From Lonicera japonica (lineage: Eukaryota > Streptophyta > Magnoliopsida > Dipsacales > Caprifoliaceae): DNA of 64,000 nucleotides. A program made the position numbers and the translations under genes. The notes below the pieces were generated by a model, which saw only the letters and a list, made by a program, of their open reading frames with translations, made no database searches and was not told where the DNA came from. The DNA lies in assembly GCA_021464415.1 (NCBI GenBank), contig CM038469.1:27087736-27151735 (forward strand), in the 5' to 3' direction. This document shows positions 21,792 through 33,944 of this stretch, in pieces; the stretch's first letter is position 1; each line of letters opens with the position of its first letter.

Positions 21792-24470
21792 CTAAGATTT
21801 AAAGATTTATAGATATACAGAATCATATTTTCATTGTTTTATCTCTATACATACACATACCTAGATTTTATATACATATATATATATATACAAACTTCAT
21901 TTTCTCTCTCTATATATACCCGTCCAAAATTTTATATAATCTGTCACGGTGTCTTCAACTTTCATTTTGTTTTTCAAAAACACTAACCCTAATTTTATTT
22001 CTCCCTTTCTAAATAAAAACTTCTTATCCAAATTTAAGAGGTGCTAATATCCCACCAACGATGTCAACTTTAGTGAATCGAATTTGAGAGTTTTCTTATT
22101 TAAACCCTTAAAACTATTATTAGGTTAGTTTATTTAAGATATTTTGAGGCTGGAACATCAATGTATTCAACATTAATTTATCGATCAATTCAGTTTTCAA
22201 TTCAAGTCTTAATCACGTACCGGGTAAATCCTAGTTTTTCGTTTTCTTTCAATTTAATTACTTTTGATTGTTTGTTTGTTTTGCTATTCATAGATTAGTT
22301 AATTTAGATCATATATATATATATATATATATATATTATGGAATCAACCTTAAACCCTCATTTTAGAGGTTGGTTCTAAGGTTTATAGGTCTAATTTGTT
22401 GGTTTTTCGGTTTTTTCGTTGATTTATGCTTGATTCTTATTATGTATTCAAATAGTTTATAGTTTTTCCTTGCTATTTATGTGTGATTCATTATTGATCA
22501 TTAAGAATTTAATTTTTTATAATTTTTAGGGTTTAAGTCGATTTTCTTCAGTTTTAGTCAGTTTTGAGTTTGTTTAGTGTTTTTGCCATAAAATCTTTGT
22601 TTTAAATCGGAATTGAGAAAGTCTAAAGCCAAAAGTTTTCAAATCTGATATTTTACATTATTAGGTATGTTTATACTATTTTTCATGATTTCTAAGTTTA
22701 TTTTTTTGTTTGATTTGATTATGGCTAGCTAAATCCTTTGTTAGAGGTCTGTAGTAAAATATGCGTAATTAATCTTTGAATGTAATCCAATCTAGGTTTG
22801 AATATTATTTTTTATTGGTTATAGATCACCTACTAAATGAATGAGTATTTTATTATCTTTGCATGCGTTAAAAATATATTTCCATAAGTTAGCTCAAAAG
22901 TTCCATTTAATTAAGAACCGTAAAAACGTTGATTCACAGATTTTTGCACCAAAATCCTAACGTGGCTGATTTGAGGACGGTATTTATCCTCTAATTAGTT
23001 GGGTTAGTTTCTTAAGTGAATTGTCTGATTTGGCTCTGTTTTGGTATTTATTCACGTAAATGCCGAAAAAGTGTTAGTTTTGACCGTCGACATTCTTTTT
23101 AAGACGGATTTGCTTTGAATCACATTCAAACCTATTCAAACCTTATAGGAGTGCTAAGATACTGATTTTTGAGAAGTTTAATTAACTTGGATTATTTTTT
23201 TCATACACTAGTAATACTAGGTTCTAAATTACATTTTTTCAAAGTCAAAAGCTTCATTATCGAATTCTATTACTCAAAGCTAGTCTATATAATCTTTGTC
23301 ATGCATGGGCTATCATATACTTGTAGTAGCAATATAATTAGATGGTTGGAGAGTTTAGGAGATAAATCTTAGAGAACAATCTTGTTTAAATTTATATTTG
23401 GATTACCCGATTGGGCCAGTTTCGTACCCCATAATTACGGATACCCTTAACGTTTGTTTCTCATTGATTTAATTTTATTTAATATTATGATTCGTTTAGT
23501 TAATGCGCTATTTTATTTATTTTTAGTTTAATTACATACTCCCTAGTGCATTTAAGAAGCCTTTTATGTAGATAACTTGCGTTTGTGGATTCCCTTTATT
23601 TTTCACCCTAAGAATATATTTACCTTTAGTTTTAGTTTAGTTAATTAGTGGTTTTAATCTAGTTTCATTTCCTTCCTTATTCCTCAATTCTATCATATTT
23701 TTTTTTCTTTTCCCTTTTTCCCTCTGAAAGAGATACCTAGAAGAAATAGATTCCTTGTCTTTCTTGTAGTTTGACCTTGAACTTTCTCAAGTATACTATA
23801 ACTTGACCACCTGCACTTGGGTGTAATAACTCGTTCTTTTTGCGCATTATCAGAAGTATCTCTGTCATTACCCCAGTCATCAAGAAATGATCAGTTACCT
23901 GCAAATATCCTTATAACAGTGAATAATTTTAAGAGGGCCAAGACCCATTTGCTTAATTGAGGTGTTTTCAATCACTATTTAGGTAATAATTTATCCAAGA
24001 AAAACTAACATCATAAATTTCACATATGGATGACATGTAAGTCATTGCGCTCCACCAAAAGCATGTAATTAATAAAATGACAATTTTGAACAATAAAATA
24101 AAAAATTACTATTCATGAATAGTACCATAAATAGTAAAAAGTACATGAATAGTACTCACCGACAGCACTATTCAAATAATAAAAGTATTTTACTATTTCG
24201 ACAAATCACTATTCATCTATAGTAAAAGACTTTTACTATTCACAAATAGTTAAAAGTTACAAAATAATGCCCTGCGTGATTCTACAGTCTAAATCCCAAA
24301 ATTAGCTATAAAAGAGGAAGAAGGATGAAGCATTCAGGCAGGTTTCATACCCACTTCAAAAGAAGAAAATTTATACTTCAGAGTTTTATTCTCTTATATT
24401 TAGATATTAGTAAAATTTTGTATTTGTAATATTAAAGTTATGTTTCAAGCATTCTACTCAAATTTATTCC
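21792..24470. other. AT-rich non-coding stretch, probably old LTR sequence
   Basis: I see no supported gene here. It includes an (AT) microsatellite at about 22310-22335. At its right end, 24108-24262 is rich in the palindrome ACTATTCATGAATAGT and its parts, followed by CTATAAAAGAGGAAG (about 24306), which looks like an LTR promoter. This is the target into which the MULE inserted. Confidence 0.4.
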
Positions 24471-24479
24471 AATAATTTT
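24471..24479. repeat. 9-bp target duplication of MULE 1, left
   Basis: AATAATTTT is identical to 31179-31187. Confidence 0.9.
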
Positions 24480-24688
24480 GGGTTATTAACACTTTTGACC
24501 TTTAAAGTTTACACTTCTTTCAACAGTTGTCCTGGAACTTTTTTTTTTCTACATATACCAAAAGTTTCTACCTCGTCCTACTGAAGTCCAAAACTGGATG
24601 TCCGGTTAAAAAACTCGACAGAATAAGCATGTGCAGCCCACATGATGGTATTTTAAGGGGTAATATCGGTATTCTAAGTTGAATGCAC
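24480..24688 (+). repeat. left terminal inverted repeat of MULE 1
   Basis: It pairs with 30967-31178. The best-kept stretches include ACACTTTTGACCTTTAAAGT at the outer end and GGGGTAATATCGGTATTCTA at the inner end. Confidence 0.9.
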
Positions 24689-25169
24689 ATAAAGGCAGGG
24701 CACAATTGCTATCTTCTTTAATTTTTCACTTTCTCCACCATTGAAATCGGAGAGAAGAAATGAGCAAGAAAAATGGAGTCTGAAATGTGTCATTGTTTCA
24801 AGAGAGTAAGAATGATCACTTCATGGACATATTTAAATATGAGAAGAAGGTTTCTAACTTGCTAAAATAACGAGGTAAATATGTACATCATAACAGAAAT
24901 TAGGGCTTTATTCCCTTACATTTTTGGCATTCTTCTAAAACTCCTCTCTTTTATAGCTGTTTCTAAAACCCCTTTCTTTTATGCTTGTAAAATGCAGCAC
25001 AACGGGTGTGGGTTCTTTACTTGGTTTAATCCTCCAATGTGTGAACGATTGAGGGCAATTATTCTTGGTTTACTAAGGCGTAGACACCTCAATTTATGAT
25101 CCCCGCAAGAATCTTAAAAGAAAACTCCCATAGAGTTCACATTGAGTCTATAACTCATACACATACTAA

Positions 25170-25472
25170 AACATGTTTCAAGGCATTTGTAGCACTACAA
25201 ACGGGGCATTTGTAGTGCAAAAAGGCATTTTGTAGTGCTACAAACGGGGCGTTTGTAACGCGAAAAAGTATTTTTCGCATTACAAATTAACGTTTGTAGC
25301 ACCACAAATGAGGCTTTTGTCGTGTGGTTTGTCGTACGACTAACCCCCAAACACCGACCAACCACTTTTTGACACATCAGTCCGTCAGAACCATCACTTC
25401 AGTCGTTTGTCGCACGACATATGTATATGTCGGGCAACAATCATCCCATTGTTGCAGTATGTCGCGCGATAA
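25170..25472 (+). repeat. altered palindrome array of solo LTR-A number 4
   Basis: Several units here are TTTGTAGCACTACAAA, TTTGTAGTGCTACAAA or close variants. The CG-rich core is lost but the arms still pair. Units near the TATA box keep the TGTCGCGCGA form. Confidence 0.75.
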
Positions 25473-25486
25473 ACCCTCCCGAGTAC

Positions 25487-25494
25487 TATAAATA
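25487..25494 (+). promoter_or_regulatory. TATA box of solo LTR-A number 4
   Basis: TATAAATA lies in the conserved context GAGTACTATAAATAGGCC, downstream of the array. Confidence 0.6.
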
Positions 25495-25908
25495 GGCCAG
25501 CACCCCCATAAGTTAGAGGCAGGAATTCCTCTCCATGAAAGACACGGTTTCTAAAACAAACTCCTTATTCTCTCATATTTTCAATCTTTAAGCCTTCTTC
25601 AGAAGCACTTTTGATAACTTTTATTTCTGCAAAAGTCTCGGATCTAATCTTGGCACCCGGAGTGCCACCTTCTAGAGTCAGGCCGCTGAAAATATTTCAA
25701 AGAGGAAAGCTCATATCCGCCAAAGGTATTCTTTACCGCATTATATTTTCTCTTTTTCATTCTTATATATATCGCCGGGAAGGTAACTAAAGTCTCTTAT
25801 AGTAATCAAATAATATATTTGTATACTAATTTTATTATACTTTTTTTAGTAGTTATAGATTTGTTTAATTTTTAATTAAGTTTATCATACATACTTGTTT
25901 AATTTCTC

Positions 25909-25975
25909 GGAAGTATTATAAGTGTGTAGGGAGTTGGCTTGCTTGGGCCAATATAAATCGAAAGCATTTACTTCC
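25909..25975 (+). other. conserved leader hairpin, copy 5
   Basis: GGAAGTA (25909-25915) pairs with TACTTCC (25969-25975). The inner stem GTTGGC/GCCAAT holds through a terminal G-U. Confidence 0.6.
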
Positions 25976-27580
25976 AGTCTCCTCGTATTAAATTTTAATT
26001 AAGTTTATTATTTGTAGACACATTATATCTATTTGTTCTGTCCACTTTCTAGCTGGATAAATTTATTGTCAAGTTATCAATATTTTATTATTTTCAAAAT
26101 AACTTGATAAAATTATTTGTAAAACTAGAAGAAGTAATGCCATTATCATCCGGATAAAACCAAGTTTTTAAAACCCAGATTGATAAAACTTATTTAGGAA
26201 TTAAACTCGGTTATATTCTATCTTCTAGATATACTGTAATATATCTGATACACTCCTCTCAAGAGTTCAAATTCCATATCGAATCAATTCCGATAAGATC
26301 CGATTTTTTCTAAATTAACCAAACAAGATAATGGATATTGTTATAAGAGGAAACAATACCGAATAAATCTCAGGATTTCAAAACTGATAAGATAAACCTT
26401 TGTCACTAGTAATCATACTTTGAAAAAATCAAACATCGGATCACGGAATGCAAAGTTTTCATCCATTTCCCTATTTTTTTTCTTCTAAAATCAGGTTTTT
26501 AGGAGATGTTTCTAGAAAGTAGTAGAATATTAGTAAAAGTATCAAAGTTTTCCAACGTAAAATAAATATATAAATACCACTCGATACCGAAAGAGAAGAA
26601 CGGGTGCTTAATACCTTCCTAAATCCCTAATATAGTCCTAGTTTTGTAAACAACGCATAAAAAAAGGCTTATCTGTAGTCTTTTCCCTTTACACGACTCT
26701 TTTGTTCATTTTTTCGTAAAATGTACTGGCAACTCTAAACTAACCCTTCTGTATCTAGAACAAGATAGTAAGAGACACTTGATATGAATTGTTAACACAT
26801 AGAAGCAAATGGAACAATGTAATTCTTTTCGATGTTTCAAACTCCCAAACTAGAGGTTGAAACCCGGGGGGTCGTATTTTCGGATTCTCACATGAGGAGA
26901 ATTAGCAATGAAGAAAATAGGGTGAATACTTACAAGTCAAGGGAGAAGTTGTGGTGTATTATGTTAATTTTGTCATGGTTGATAATATTTGGACTTGTTA
27001 TTTCCTTTCCTGATGGACAAAGAAATTAAATGAAGTACATTGTCAGGTGGTCATATATATATATATATATATCCTTTGTTTTGTGAAAGAAATTCAATTA
27101 AGTGTAAGTGTAATGTGGGCATGGTGTTTGTAATCTTTTTACAATCAATTGATGGAGATTATAATATACTTTTTTTTGGCAATCAATGAAGAAGTACTCT
27201 GTTTGTCTAGTGCTTATGAGCATTACTATGTTTTTGTTGCTGTTAAAGTAAATAACATACTTTATATAAAAGAGAAAGCAATAAAGAAGGGGACAAATAT
27301 AAGAAGGGAACCAACTTTCATTGATAAACCATGTTTGATTACAAAAAAAGGTAAAATCCACAAAGGGACAAAGTCAGTAATTGCTTGTTCCTATATCTGC
27401 TTACAAAACCCCACTAGAATAAAACCTACTAGGCAAAGCAAGCATTCACAAAACCATTACCAAAAATCAGTCATATAACCAGTCACAAAACCATTAACTT
27501 CCCAGTTACAAAACCATGCACATCCTCATTAACGAAAAACTGTCAGAAAACCATTTACAAAAACCATTCACAAAATACAT

Positions 27581-30386
27581 TTATGCTACTTGACTTGTTG
27601 TAGCTTTTGCTTTCTTCCCACTTCTTGGTCTTGGTACCGCACTTGCTTTTCTCCCTCTTTTTGGCTAGGACATGGATGGTACTTGGGTTAATTGTCTTTT
27701 CATGCTCACAAGCTGTGGTTCATCTCTTCCTTCTGTAGGTTATGAACCAAGTGGCATAGGATGTGGTTCATATTGCTCTTTGTTCACCTAAAAAATAGGC
27801 CTCAGTGATTGTTTTATTTTGCAACATTATAAAAGAAAATAATTATTGAAATAAACCTCAAATGCACTAGAAAAACTTACAGTGTTTATTTTGCAACTTC
27901 TTTTGTTGTGGCCAAGCATACCATAAATCCCACACCTCAATGACAGCTGATGCTTTTTCCCTAACTTGCTTTGGCTCCTATCTGTTTTGTATGGCTTCTT
28001 GATCATGTTCTTCTTCTTCCTTCCAGGAGTTGGTGTTATTATTGGTGGCAGAACTAGAGGGTGCTGGGAATCAGGCCACATATTTGGGCCATTCATTGGA
28101 TTCACTATCTGTGTATAAATCTCCTTGAAAGTTTTAACATGGTAGCATTCATGGACCGAATCTTATGGCTCAAATTCATTAAACACCAAGGCTGATATTG
28201 CATGTGGGCATGGTATCCCACTCAACTCCCATTTTCCACGAGAGCAAGTTTTGGTGTCCAAATCCACAGTATACTTGTCATCATGGATACAACTGATCTC
28301 ATACTTCCTTGCACCTGACCATGTTGGAATACAATTGGCAACCTCAAGCTTGTACTTGTCAAGCAATTTTATAATCTTTGGACACACTTTCCTTTCCCAT
28401 TTGTTAACTTTATCCTTATTCTGTTGCATCATCACCATCAAATACACCCTAATCTTCTCACCCTATAATTGGTTTCTCTTTAGCATCAAGTATACATTTA
28501 TTGAAATTCTCATAAATGTTATTCAACAACATATCATATTTAGACACTGTACTAAAATGAGACATTGACCAGTGAGATGGTGGCTTGTCTTTAAACCATT
28601 CAAATGCAGCCAAGTTATAATCCTTCATCTTCTTTATTGCATTAGTGAAATGAGGCACATCATTGGACATTGCAGCATTCCATAACATTTTCTTATACAC
28701 CTTCCCAGTATAGCCACCAGTCTTAAAGTTTGCATGCAAGTACGTCACACAAAACCTATGATCATTTCTAGGGAAAAGTTCAAAAGAGGCAGGAACTAAC
28801 CCCTTTTGTTTGTTTGAGATTATGGTCCATTCTTTTTGATTCATTATTCCTAAATCTTTAGTCAAAATTTTAAAAAATCAAGTCAAAGAACTCTTGGTTT
28901 CATCCTCAATCACTGTATAGGCCACAGGGAACATGCAGTTATCTGCATCAACCCCTACAGCTGTGAACAGTTTTCCACCATGTGAGCCTTTCAGAAAATA
29001 ACCATTAACACCTATAAACTTCCTATAATCTGCCTTAAAGCCCTATTTAAGTGTTGCTAGACACACATAAAATCTTTCAAACCTTGGCTCTCCTTGCTCT
29101 ACTGTCCCCTGTTAAAGTTTCATAATGGCAGTTGACACTGGGTTGGTTCTCCTTAGTTCATCTATATACCCCTATAACTTTTCATATTGTTCTTTGAATG
29201 TCCCCTTAATCAATTTCATAACTTTCTCCCTAGTTCTATATGCTTGGGATCTAGAGACTTTGACAACATGGTCCCTCATGACTGTATCTCTAAAAGAAGA
29301 TATTGGTTGCTTGAGATTTGACCTAAAACTCTCCAAATAATATTGTGTAAGCCATGTGGAATTAACATTCTTATTTTTAAACTGCCTTTGACACCTGTGT
29401 TCATCATGAAAGGTTTTAACTTGTAAAGAAGGGGAATGTTGCATTTATGAGGCATACAAATGCCAAGGACACCCATCCTTGCAGCATGCAGCTTTCACCC
29501 TAATAGCCTCATTTTTTGGAATTTATCTTCTTTCCCAAGTTTGATATTGTAATCTATCACTACTTCCTTCAACTGTTTGTGGTCACTAAAAATCATACTT
29601 AACTTTAATTCATTGTTAGCCATTCCAGTTCTAGAGTTATAGTCTGGGAAGTCAGGCATATGATTATCATCACCTGGCCCATTTAGATTATGAAGCTCCT
29701 CAAATTCACCTCTATCATCATTTGACTAAACACCACCACCCTCAGTATTATTTCCACTAACTGCCTCAGATTGGCCCCCAACCTTAGTATATTTTACATC
29801 TAAATTTATGTTATTGTCAAACAATTTATCATCATTATCATAATAATACTCTGGATCATACATAATTTCAAAATCAAATGACCTTTCGATATCCTAATTT
29901 GTAGGTTATGGTGGTTTTGGTTGTGGTTCTTTTGGTTGAGGTGGTGTTGGTGCTGGTGGTACTAGAGGTAATGGTTGTGGTGGTGTTGGTGATTGTGGTG
30001 ATGGTGGTACTGGTGGTGTTGGTTGTGGTAGTGTTGGTTGTGGTTGGTTCTTTATAGGTGTTGGAATAATTTGTAATGGAGGGATAAAGTCCATGTATAA
30101 ATCAACCTCTAAATCCCTATTCATATAATTATACATCTGTAACACATCCCTATCATTTTCAATAAGCTTAAAACTGCCTCACAATTCACTATTAAAGAAG
30201 AACCTAAAATGACAAGAGTATCCCAACTCTACTGCCATACTACTTAACTCTACTAAAGACATTATATCAAACTCACAATAGTCAATAAATGTAGATTGGC
30301 CGCCTATGTTTACATACTTTGATCCCTCCTACCCGAACTCACCACCATGGTGTAATTTAATGGTGAATAAATCATTGGTTGGACCT
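27581..30386 (-). pseudogene. mudrA-like transposase of MULE 1
   Basis: Broken minus-strand frames give the usual order for a plant MuDR transposase. The N-terminal beta domain (about 30160-30386) has FTIKLHHGGEF, MSLVELSSMAVELGY and FFFNSEL. A proline-rich linker follows (29906-30070), then the plant-specific DNA-binding part (29172-29444). The catalytic-domain end (28458-28865) contains PRNDHRFCVTYLHANF and ends near a WSMSHF motif. The SWIM finger (about 28190-28260) reads CSRGKW then IPCPHA, with the second Cys of CXC replaced by Arg. A C-terminal knuckle (about 27900-27950) reads CGIYGMLGHNKRSC, with its second Cys replaced by Tyr. The C-terminus RPRSGKKAKATTSQ ends at 27581. A CAG acceptor at about 30387 suggests an upstream exon. 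Stops and shifts between blocks make it non-functional. It cuts and joins DNA at MULE ends in intact relatives. Confidence 0.85.
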
Positions 30387-30966
30387 GCACATACATAAAT
30401 ATATATATACATACATAAAAAAAAATATATTATATTGATACATATATTCAATTCACTAGCAGATAAAAAAATAAAAAAAGCCCTAAATCAATCAATACAA
30501 CTTGTAGTAAATATTCTGAACAACCATAATATTATATATAGATATACAAAGTGCACTATCATTTATATCACATTATTATATATATATCAACACATCGGGA
30601 CCACCAAATCCCAAAAGCGAAATCTTTATTGATTCTAAACACATAAATGACAAATATACACATGCATAACATATATACAGTAACACATTATATATTTAGA
30701 CATATTGGGACCACTACACTATATTCAAGAAGGAAAAGGTACTACACTTACAATAAATTGGTGTCCCCATATCCTTATACTGTTTTTCCCTAATCGTCCA
30801 ACTCATCTTTAACCCTCAATACGAAAAAGCCCTAAATTTTCGTTCAAAAACCCTTAATTTGGCTGGACCTCCACTCAACTCAGTTTCCTGCCATCCTTTC
30901 TCTCTCTCTGAAGTACTGTAAGAACACAAAAATGGTTAAGCATCAACCTTTAAACTTTGAAAATTG
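30387..30966. other. MULE 1 right subterminal region
   Basis: AT-rich, between the transposase start and the right inverted repeat. It should hold the transposase promoter and a first non-coding or short exon. I see no clear signal. Confidence 0.4.
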
Positions 30967-31178
30967 GTGCATTCAACTTAGAATACCGATATTACCCCTC
31001 AAAATACTATCACATGGGCTGCACATGCTTGTTCCGTCGAGTTTTTTAACGGGACATCTAGTTTTGGACTTCAGTGAGACGCGGCAGAAACTTTGGGTAT
31101 GTTTATGCCAAAAAAAAGAGTTCCAAGACTACCGTGAGAAAAAGTGTAAACTTTAAAGGTCAAAAGTGTTAATAACCT
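30967..31178 (-). repeat. right terminal inverted repeat of MULE 1
   Basis: It is the reverse complement of 24480-24688 with scattered changes. It is followed by the target duplication AATAATTTT at 31179-31187. Confidence 0.9.
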
Positions 31179-31570
31179 AATAATTTTCATTATAAGTCAA
31201 ACTTTATTTTATGTAATTTTAATCATTCAGTCAATTAATTTATGTATTTATCCGTACACTTTTATATTTTTCATATTACCATAAGTACATAATTTTGGTA
31301 ATTATTTACTTGTCAATGCCTTGTTGATAATTTTTGTTGTCTTTTATGTTCTCTTGGTAAATTCCTAATTATACCCTTTTTCTTTTATGGGACAATTAAA
31401 AAAAAGGTCTTATTAGAGAAAAAATTTCACACTAAAGCCAATGAATATTTTTTTTGTAAATAAAGGGCCTATTTTTTATTTTATTAATAATATGACATGT
31501 GTTTTTTTTTTCATTATAAAATGATATCACAACCCTTAAAATAAACTAAAAAATACCAATATGCATTAAA

Positions 31571-31800
31571 ATATGGATTGCAATATGAACTTTGCAGTCT
31601 ATATTTCATTGCAATATGAACTTTGTAGTCCATATTTCACTGCAATATGAACTTTGCAGTCCATATTTTTGGTGCAAAGTTCATATTGCAGTCCATATTT
31701 TACTGCAATGTGAACTTTGCAGTCCATATTTCTAGTGCAAAGTTCATATTGCAGTCCATATTTCACTGCAATATTCATATTTTTTGTGCAAATTTCATAA
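31571..31800. repeat. minisatellite with direct and inverted units
   Basis: The unit TGCAATATGAACTTTGCAG with TCCATATTTCAC is repeated about every 31 bp. At 31672-31690 and 31735-31755 the reverse complement GCAAAGTTCATATTGCAG appears instead. The block can fold into long hairpins. The ORF at 31647-31835 is an artefact. Confidence 0.8.
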
Positions 31801-33790
31801 AGAGGCCAAGAGGGGGTAATTTAGCTAATATATAACATATTTTTATTAATTAAATGATATTTAAATTTATTCAAATACCTTCATTTAAAATATAAAATAA
31901 AATAAGCTTCTTACACTAATTACCAATTAAAAATAGACTATTCATTTAAAAAAATATTATTAACTAAAATTTTGGTAAAAATCAATGTGTAGTTAGACCT
32001 TCTACTTAATTTCTAATTCTTTTATTTGACAAGGAGGTAACTTTTCAATCACATCAATTCTGCGGTCAGCGGAGGTGGGAATCACTTTAGTCATGAGAGC
32101 ACTTAACTTAGTCCCAACTAATTTATCCTAGGTTTAAGAGTGACTATTTAAAAAATAAAAAAAAAACTTTTGGTCTCAAATTAATTAATGAAATTCTTGA
32201 ACCTTGGCAAACTTAATACTTTTAAAAGAAAAGTATAAACACTGATTAAAATTATTTTATAAATGTGTATTCAATTTTTAGTTGATATTCATAATCAAAA
32301 TATATAATTATGAATTTTATTTCCAAATGTGCTTTAAGGATAAGATAATATGTTAGTTTTTTTTAGTTTATATAGCCAAGACTCAAGATGTATGATCTGC
32401 TTTTTCTCCCTTATTGGTATGAATTACAATTTAGAAGGTACTTATTTTGTAAGGTTTTGTGTTTATTAATGCTAATCTTTTTATCAGCATTTACAATCAT
32501 TCTTGTTTCAGTACTAAATAGAAACATAAGTGCAATATTAAATATTACTACTGCTTCTACCATGTAATCTACATTTTAGATTTGTACATATCTTCGTCCG
32601 TGTTTCAACTCGTAAAGTTAATTCTCTATAATTTCTAGCACAAAAACTTCATATACAAATTTGTGTCCTGCAACATTCATTTGTTAGTATAACTTAAAAC
32701 TTTTTTTCATTTGTTAGTATAACTTAAAACTTTTTTCAGCACATTCATGTACCAGATTTGTAATTTTCTTTGCCTTCATTTGTCTACTTAGTTAAAGTGT
32801 TTCCGCAAAATGAACTTAGTTCTAGATTTATAATTTCTTTCTATTTTGTAGAAGAAAATCAATTTTTTCTGTTAAGGTGGATATTTTAAAATTAAATATT
32901 AAAGAATTATTATTTATTAAAATTAAGTCACTAATTTAGGTTTTTTTTTTTGTCTATCCCAATTTATAGTTAAACTTAATAAATAATACGAATTAACTTA
33001 ACATTAAAAAACTCAAAAGAATCATGGATAAAATCTAAACCACTCATTAAGATTTGTCCTCGTACATTACAAGTTGATGGGGGATATTCCCCTAATAATA
33101 ACTAATTACATATTTCAAAGGATAAATACTAAGCTAATTAATGTAATTCACTGTCATCATTCCTTTTGACTAGGAGCATTTCAATGTTAACATGAATTAG
33201 AAATCTAGACATGTTTCTAAGAATCTTGTTCATGATTAAGATCTAAAAAAAAATCATCTCCAAGGGTATTGTCAATAAAATTACTATTAACATTATTTAT
33301 TAAATTTTTTAATGATAAATTATAAAGAACAATCTTGTTTGATAGATCTTAGTTTTTAACAATATATATTTTATTGAAAAAAAAATTATAAATTGAAAAG
33401 TCAAAATATTTTAAAGCTTAAAAAATGAAATGTTAAAATAAAAATAAATAAATGATGACGTGGCACCTTAACATTGTCTAGGAGACTCTTTAGATGCAGA
33501 GGGTCACCCTTACAATGTCGTTTCCTCTTTTTACCGCATCCCATTTATTGTCATTGTCCATGTTTGCATCGGACATTATTTGTTTAACTCATTGTCTATA
33601 TATCATATGCAATATTCCATTTTTCTCCGACTCACCTTCATTCTCATTATATGTTTACATAGGAGATGATTTTCTGTTTTAACTCATTGTTCATTGAAGC
33701 TACTCTGATATGATTATGAAAGTTAACTATATTTTTCACATATTAAATATTCTAGCTAGTTGTAGACTTTTAATGCCAGATAGAATGATC
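31800..33790. other. AT-rich intergenic stretch
   Basis: I see no gene or clear element. There is a short duplication, CATTTGTTAGTATAACTTAA, at 32679-32735. Confidence 0.4.
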
Positions 33791-33792
33791 AA

Positions 33793-33940
33793 TGAGTATA
33801 AATTATAGAAAGAAGTATTCAAAGGGTTTGAGTATAAATTATAAAAAGAAGTATTCAAAAGGTTTGAGTTTAAATTATAGAAAGAAGTATTCAAAAGGTT
33901 TGAGTTTAAATTATAGAAAGAAGTATTCAAAAGGTTTTTT
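33793..33940 (+). repeat. 36-bp tandem repeat, four copies
   Basis: The unit carries TTGAGTATAAATTATAGAAA then GAAGTATTCAAAAGG. The period of 36 keeps frame, which explains open frames on both strands (SINYRKKYSKGL and its reverse). There is no other coding evidence. Confidence 0.85.
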
Positions 33941-33944
33941 TGTT

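Larger units (their letters stand above)
25079..26892 (+). mobile_element. solo LTR-A number 4 inside MULE 1
   Basis: It starts CGTAGACACC (family TGTAGACACC, first base changed) and ends CGGATTCTCACA. The flanks are TAAGG (25074-25078) and TGAGG (26893-26897), a duplication with one mismatch. It contains a changed palindrome array (25170-25472), a TATA box at 25487 and the leader hairpin at 25909. The remains of the family-wide end block lie at 26580-26892. Confidence 0.85.
24773..27029 (+). pseudogene. MULE-borne GRF zinc finger plus membrane segment gene, split by an LTR
   Basis: Two exons can be read. Exon 1 (24773-24874) carries the first half of a GRF zinc finger: CHC at residues 6-8, then TSWT and RRRF, and Cys30, ending at a GT donor. 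Exon 2 starts after a CAG acceptor at 24998 with HNGCGFFTW, PPMCER and LLRR. It is interrupted at 25078 by a solo LTR-A. After the LTR and its 5-bp duplication the same frame resumes at 26898. It continues through a charged stretch and a membrane-like segment (about WCIMLILSWLIIFGL), to a stop at 27027-27029. The predicted product is 104 residues. Besides the LTR there is one in-frame stop, TAA at 24863-24865, directly after Cys30. GRF fingers bind nucleic acid in known proteins. The role of the small membrane-tailed form is unknown to me. It faces the transposase gene, an arrangement like mudrB relative to mudrA. Confidence 0.7.
24480..31178. mobile_element. MULE 1, Mutator-like transposon
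   Basis: Terminal inverted repeats are at 24480-24688 and 30967-31178 (outer ends GGGTTATTAACAC and AGGTTATTAACAC). They align over about 210 bp with scattered differences. A perfect 9-bp duplication AATAATTTT flanks it. Inside, a transposase pseudogene reads leftward from the right end, and a GRF zinc finger gene reads rightward from the left end. A solo LTR-A of 1814 bp is nested within, so the element was about 4.9 kb when it inserted. Both genes are broken. Confidence 0.92.

Noticed and set aside
29906..30145. Separate proline-rich protein
   Set aside because: It is the low-complexity linker of the MULE transposase pseudogene, on the same strand and in order.
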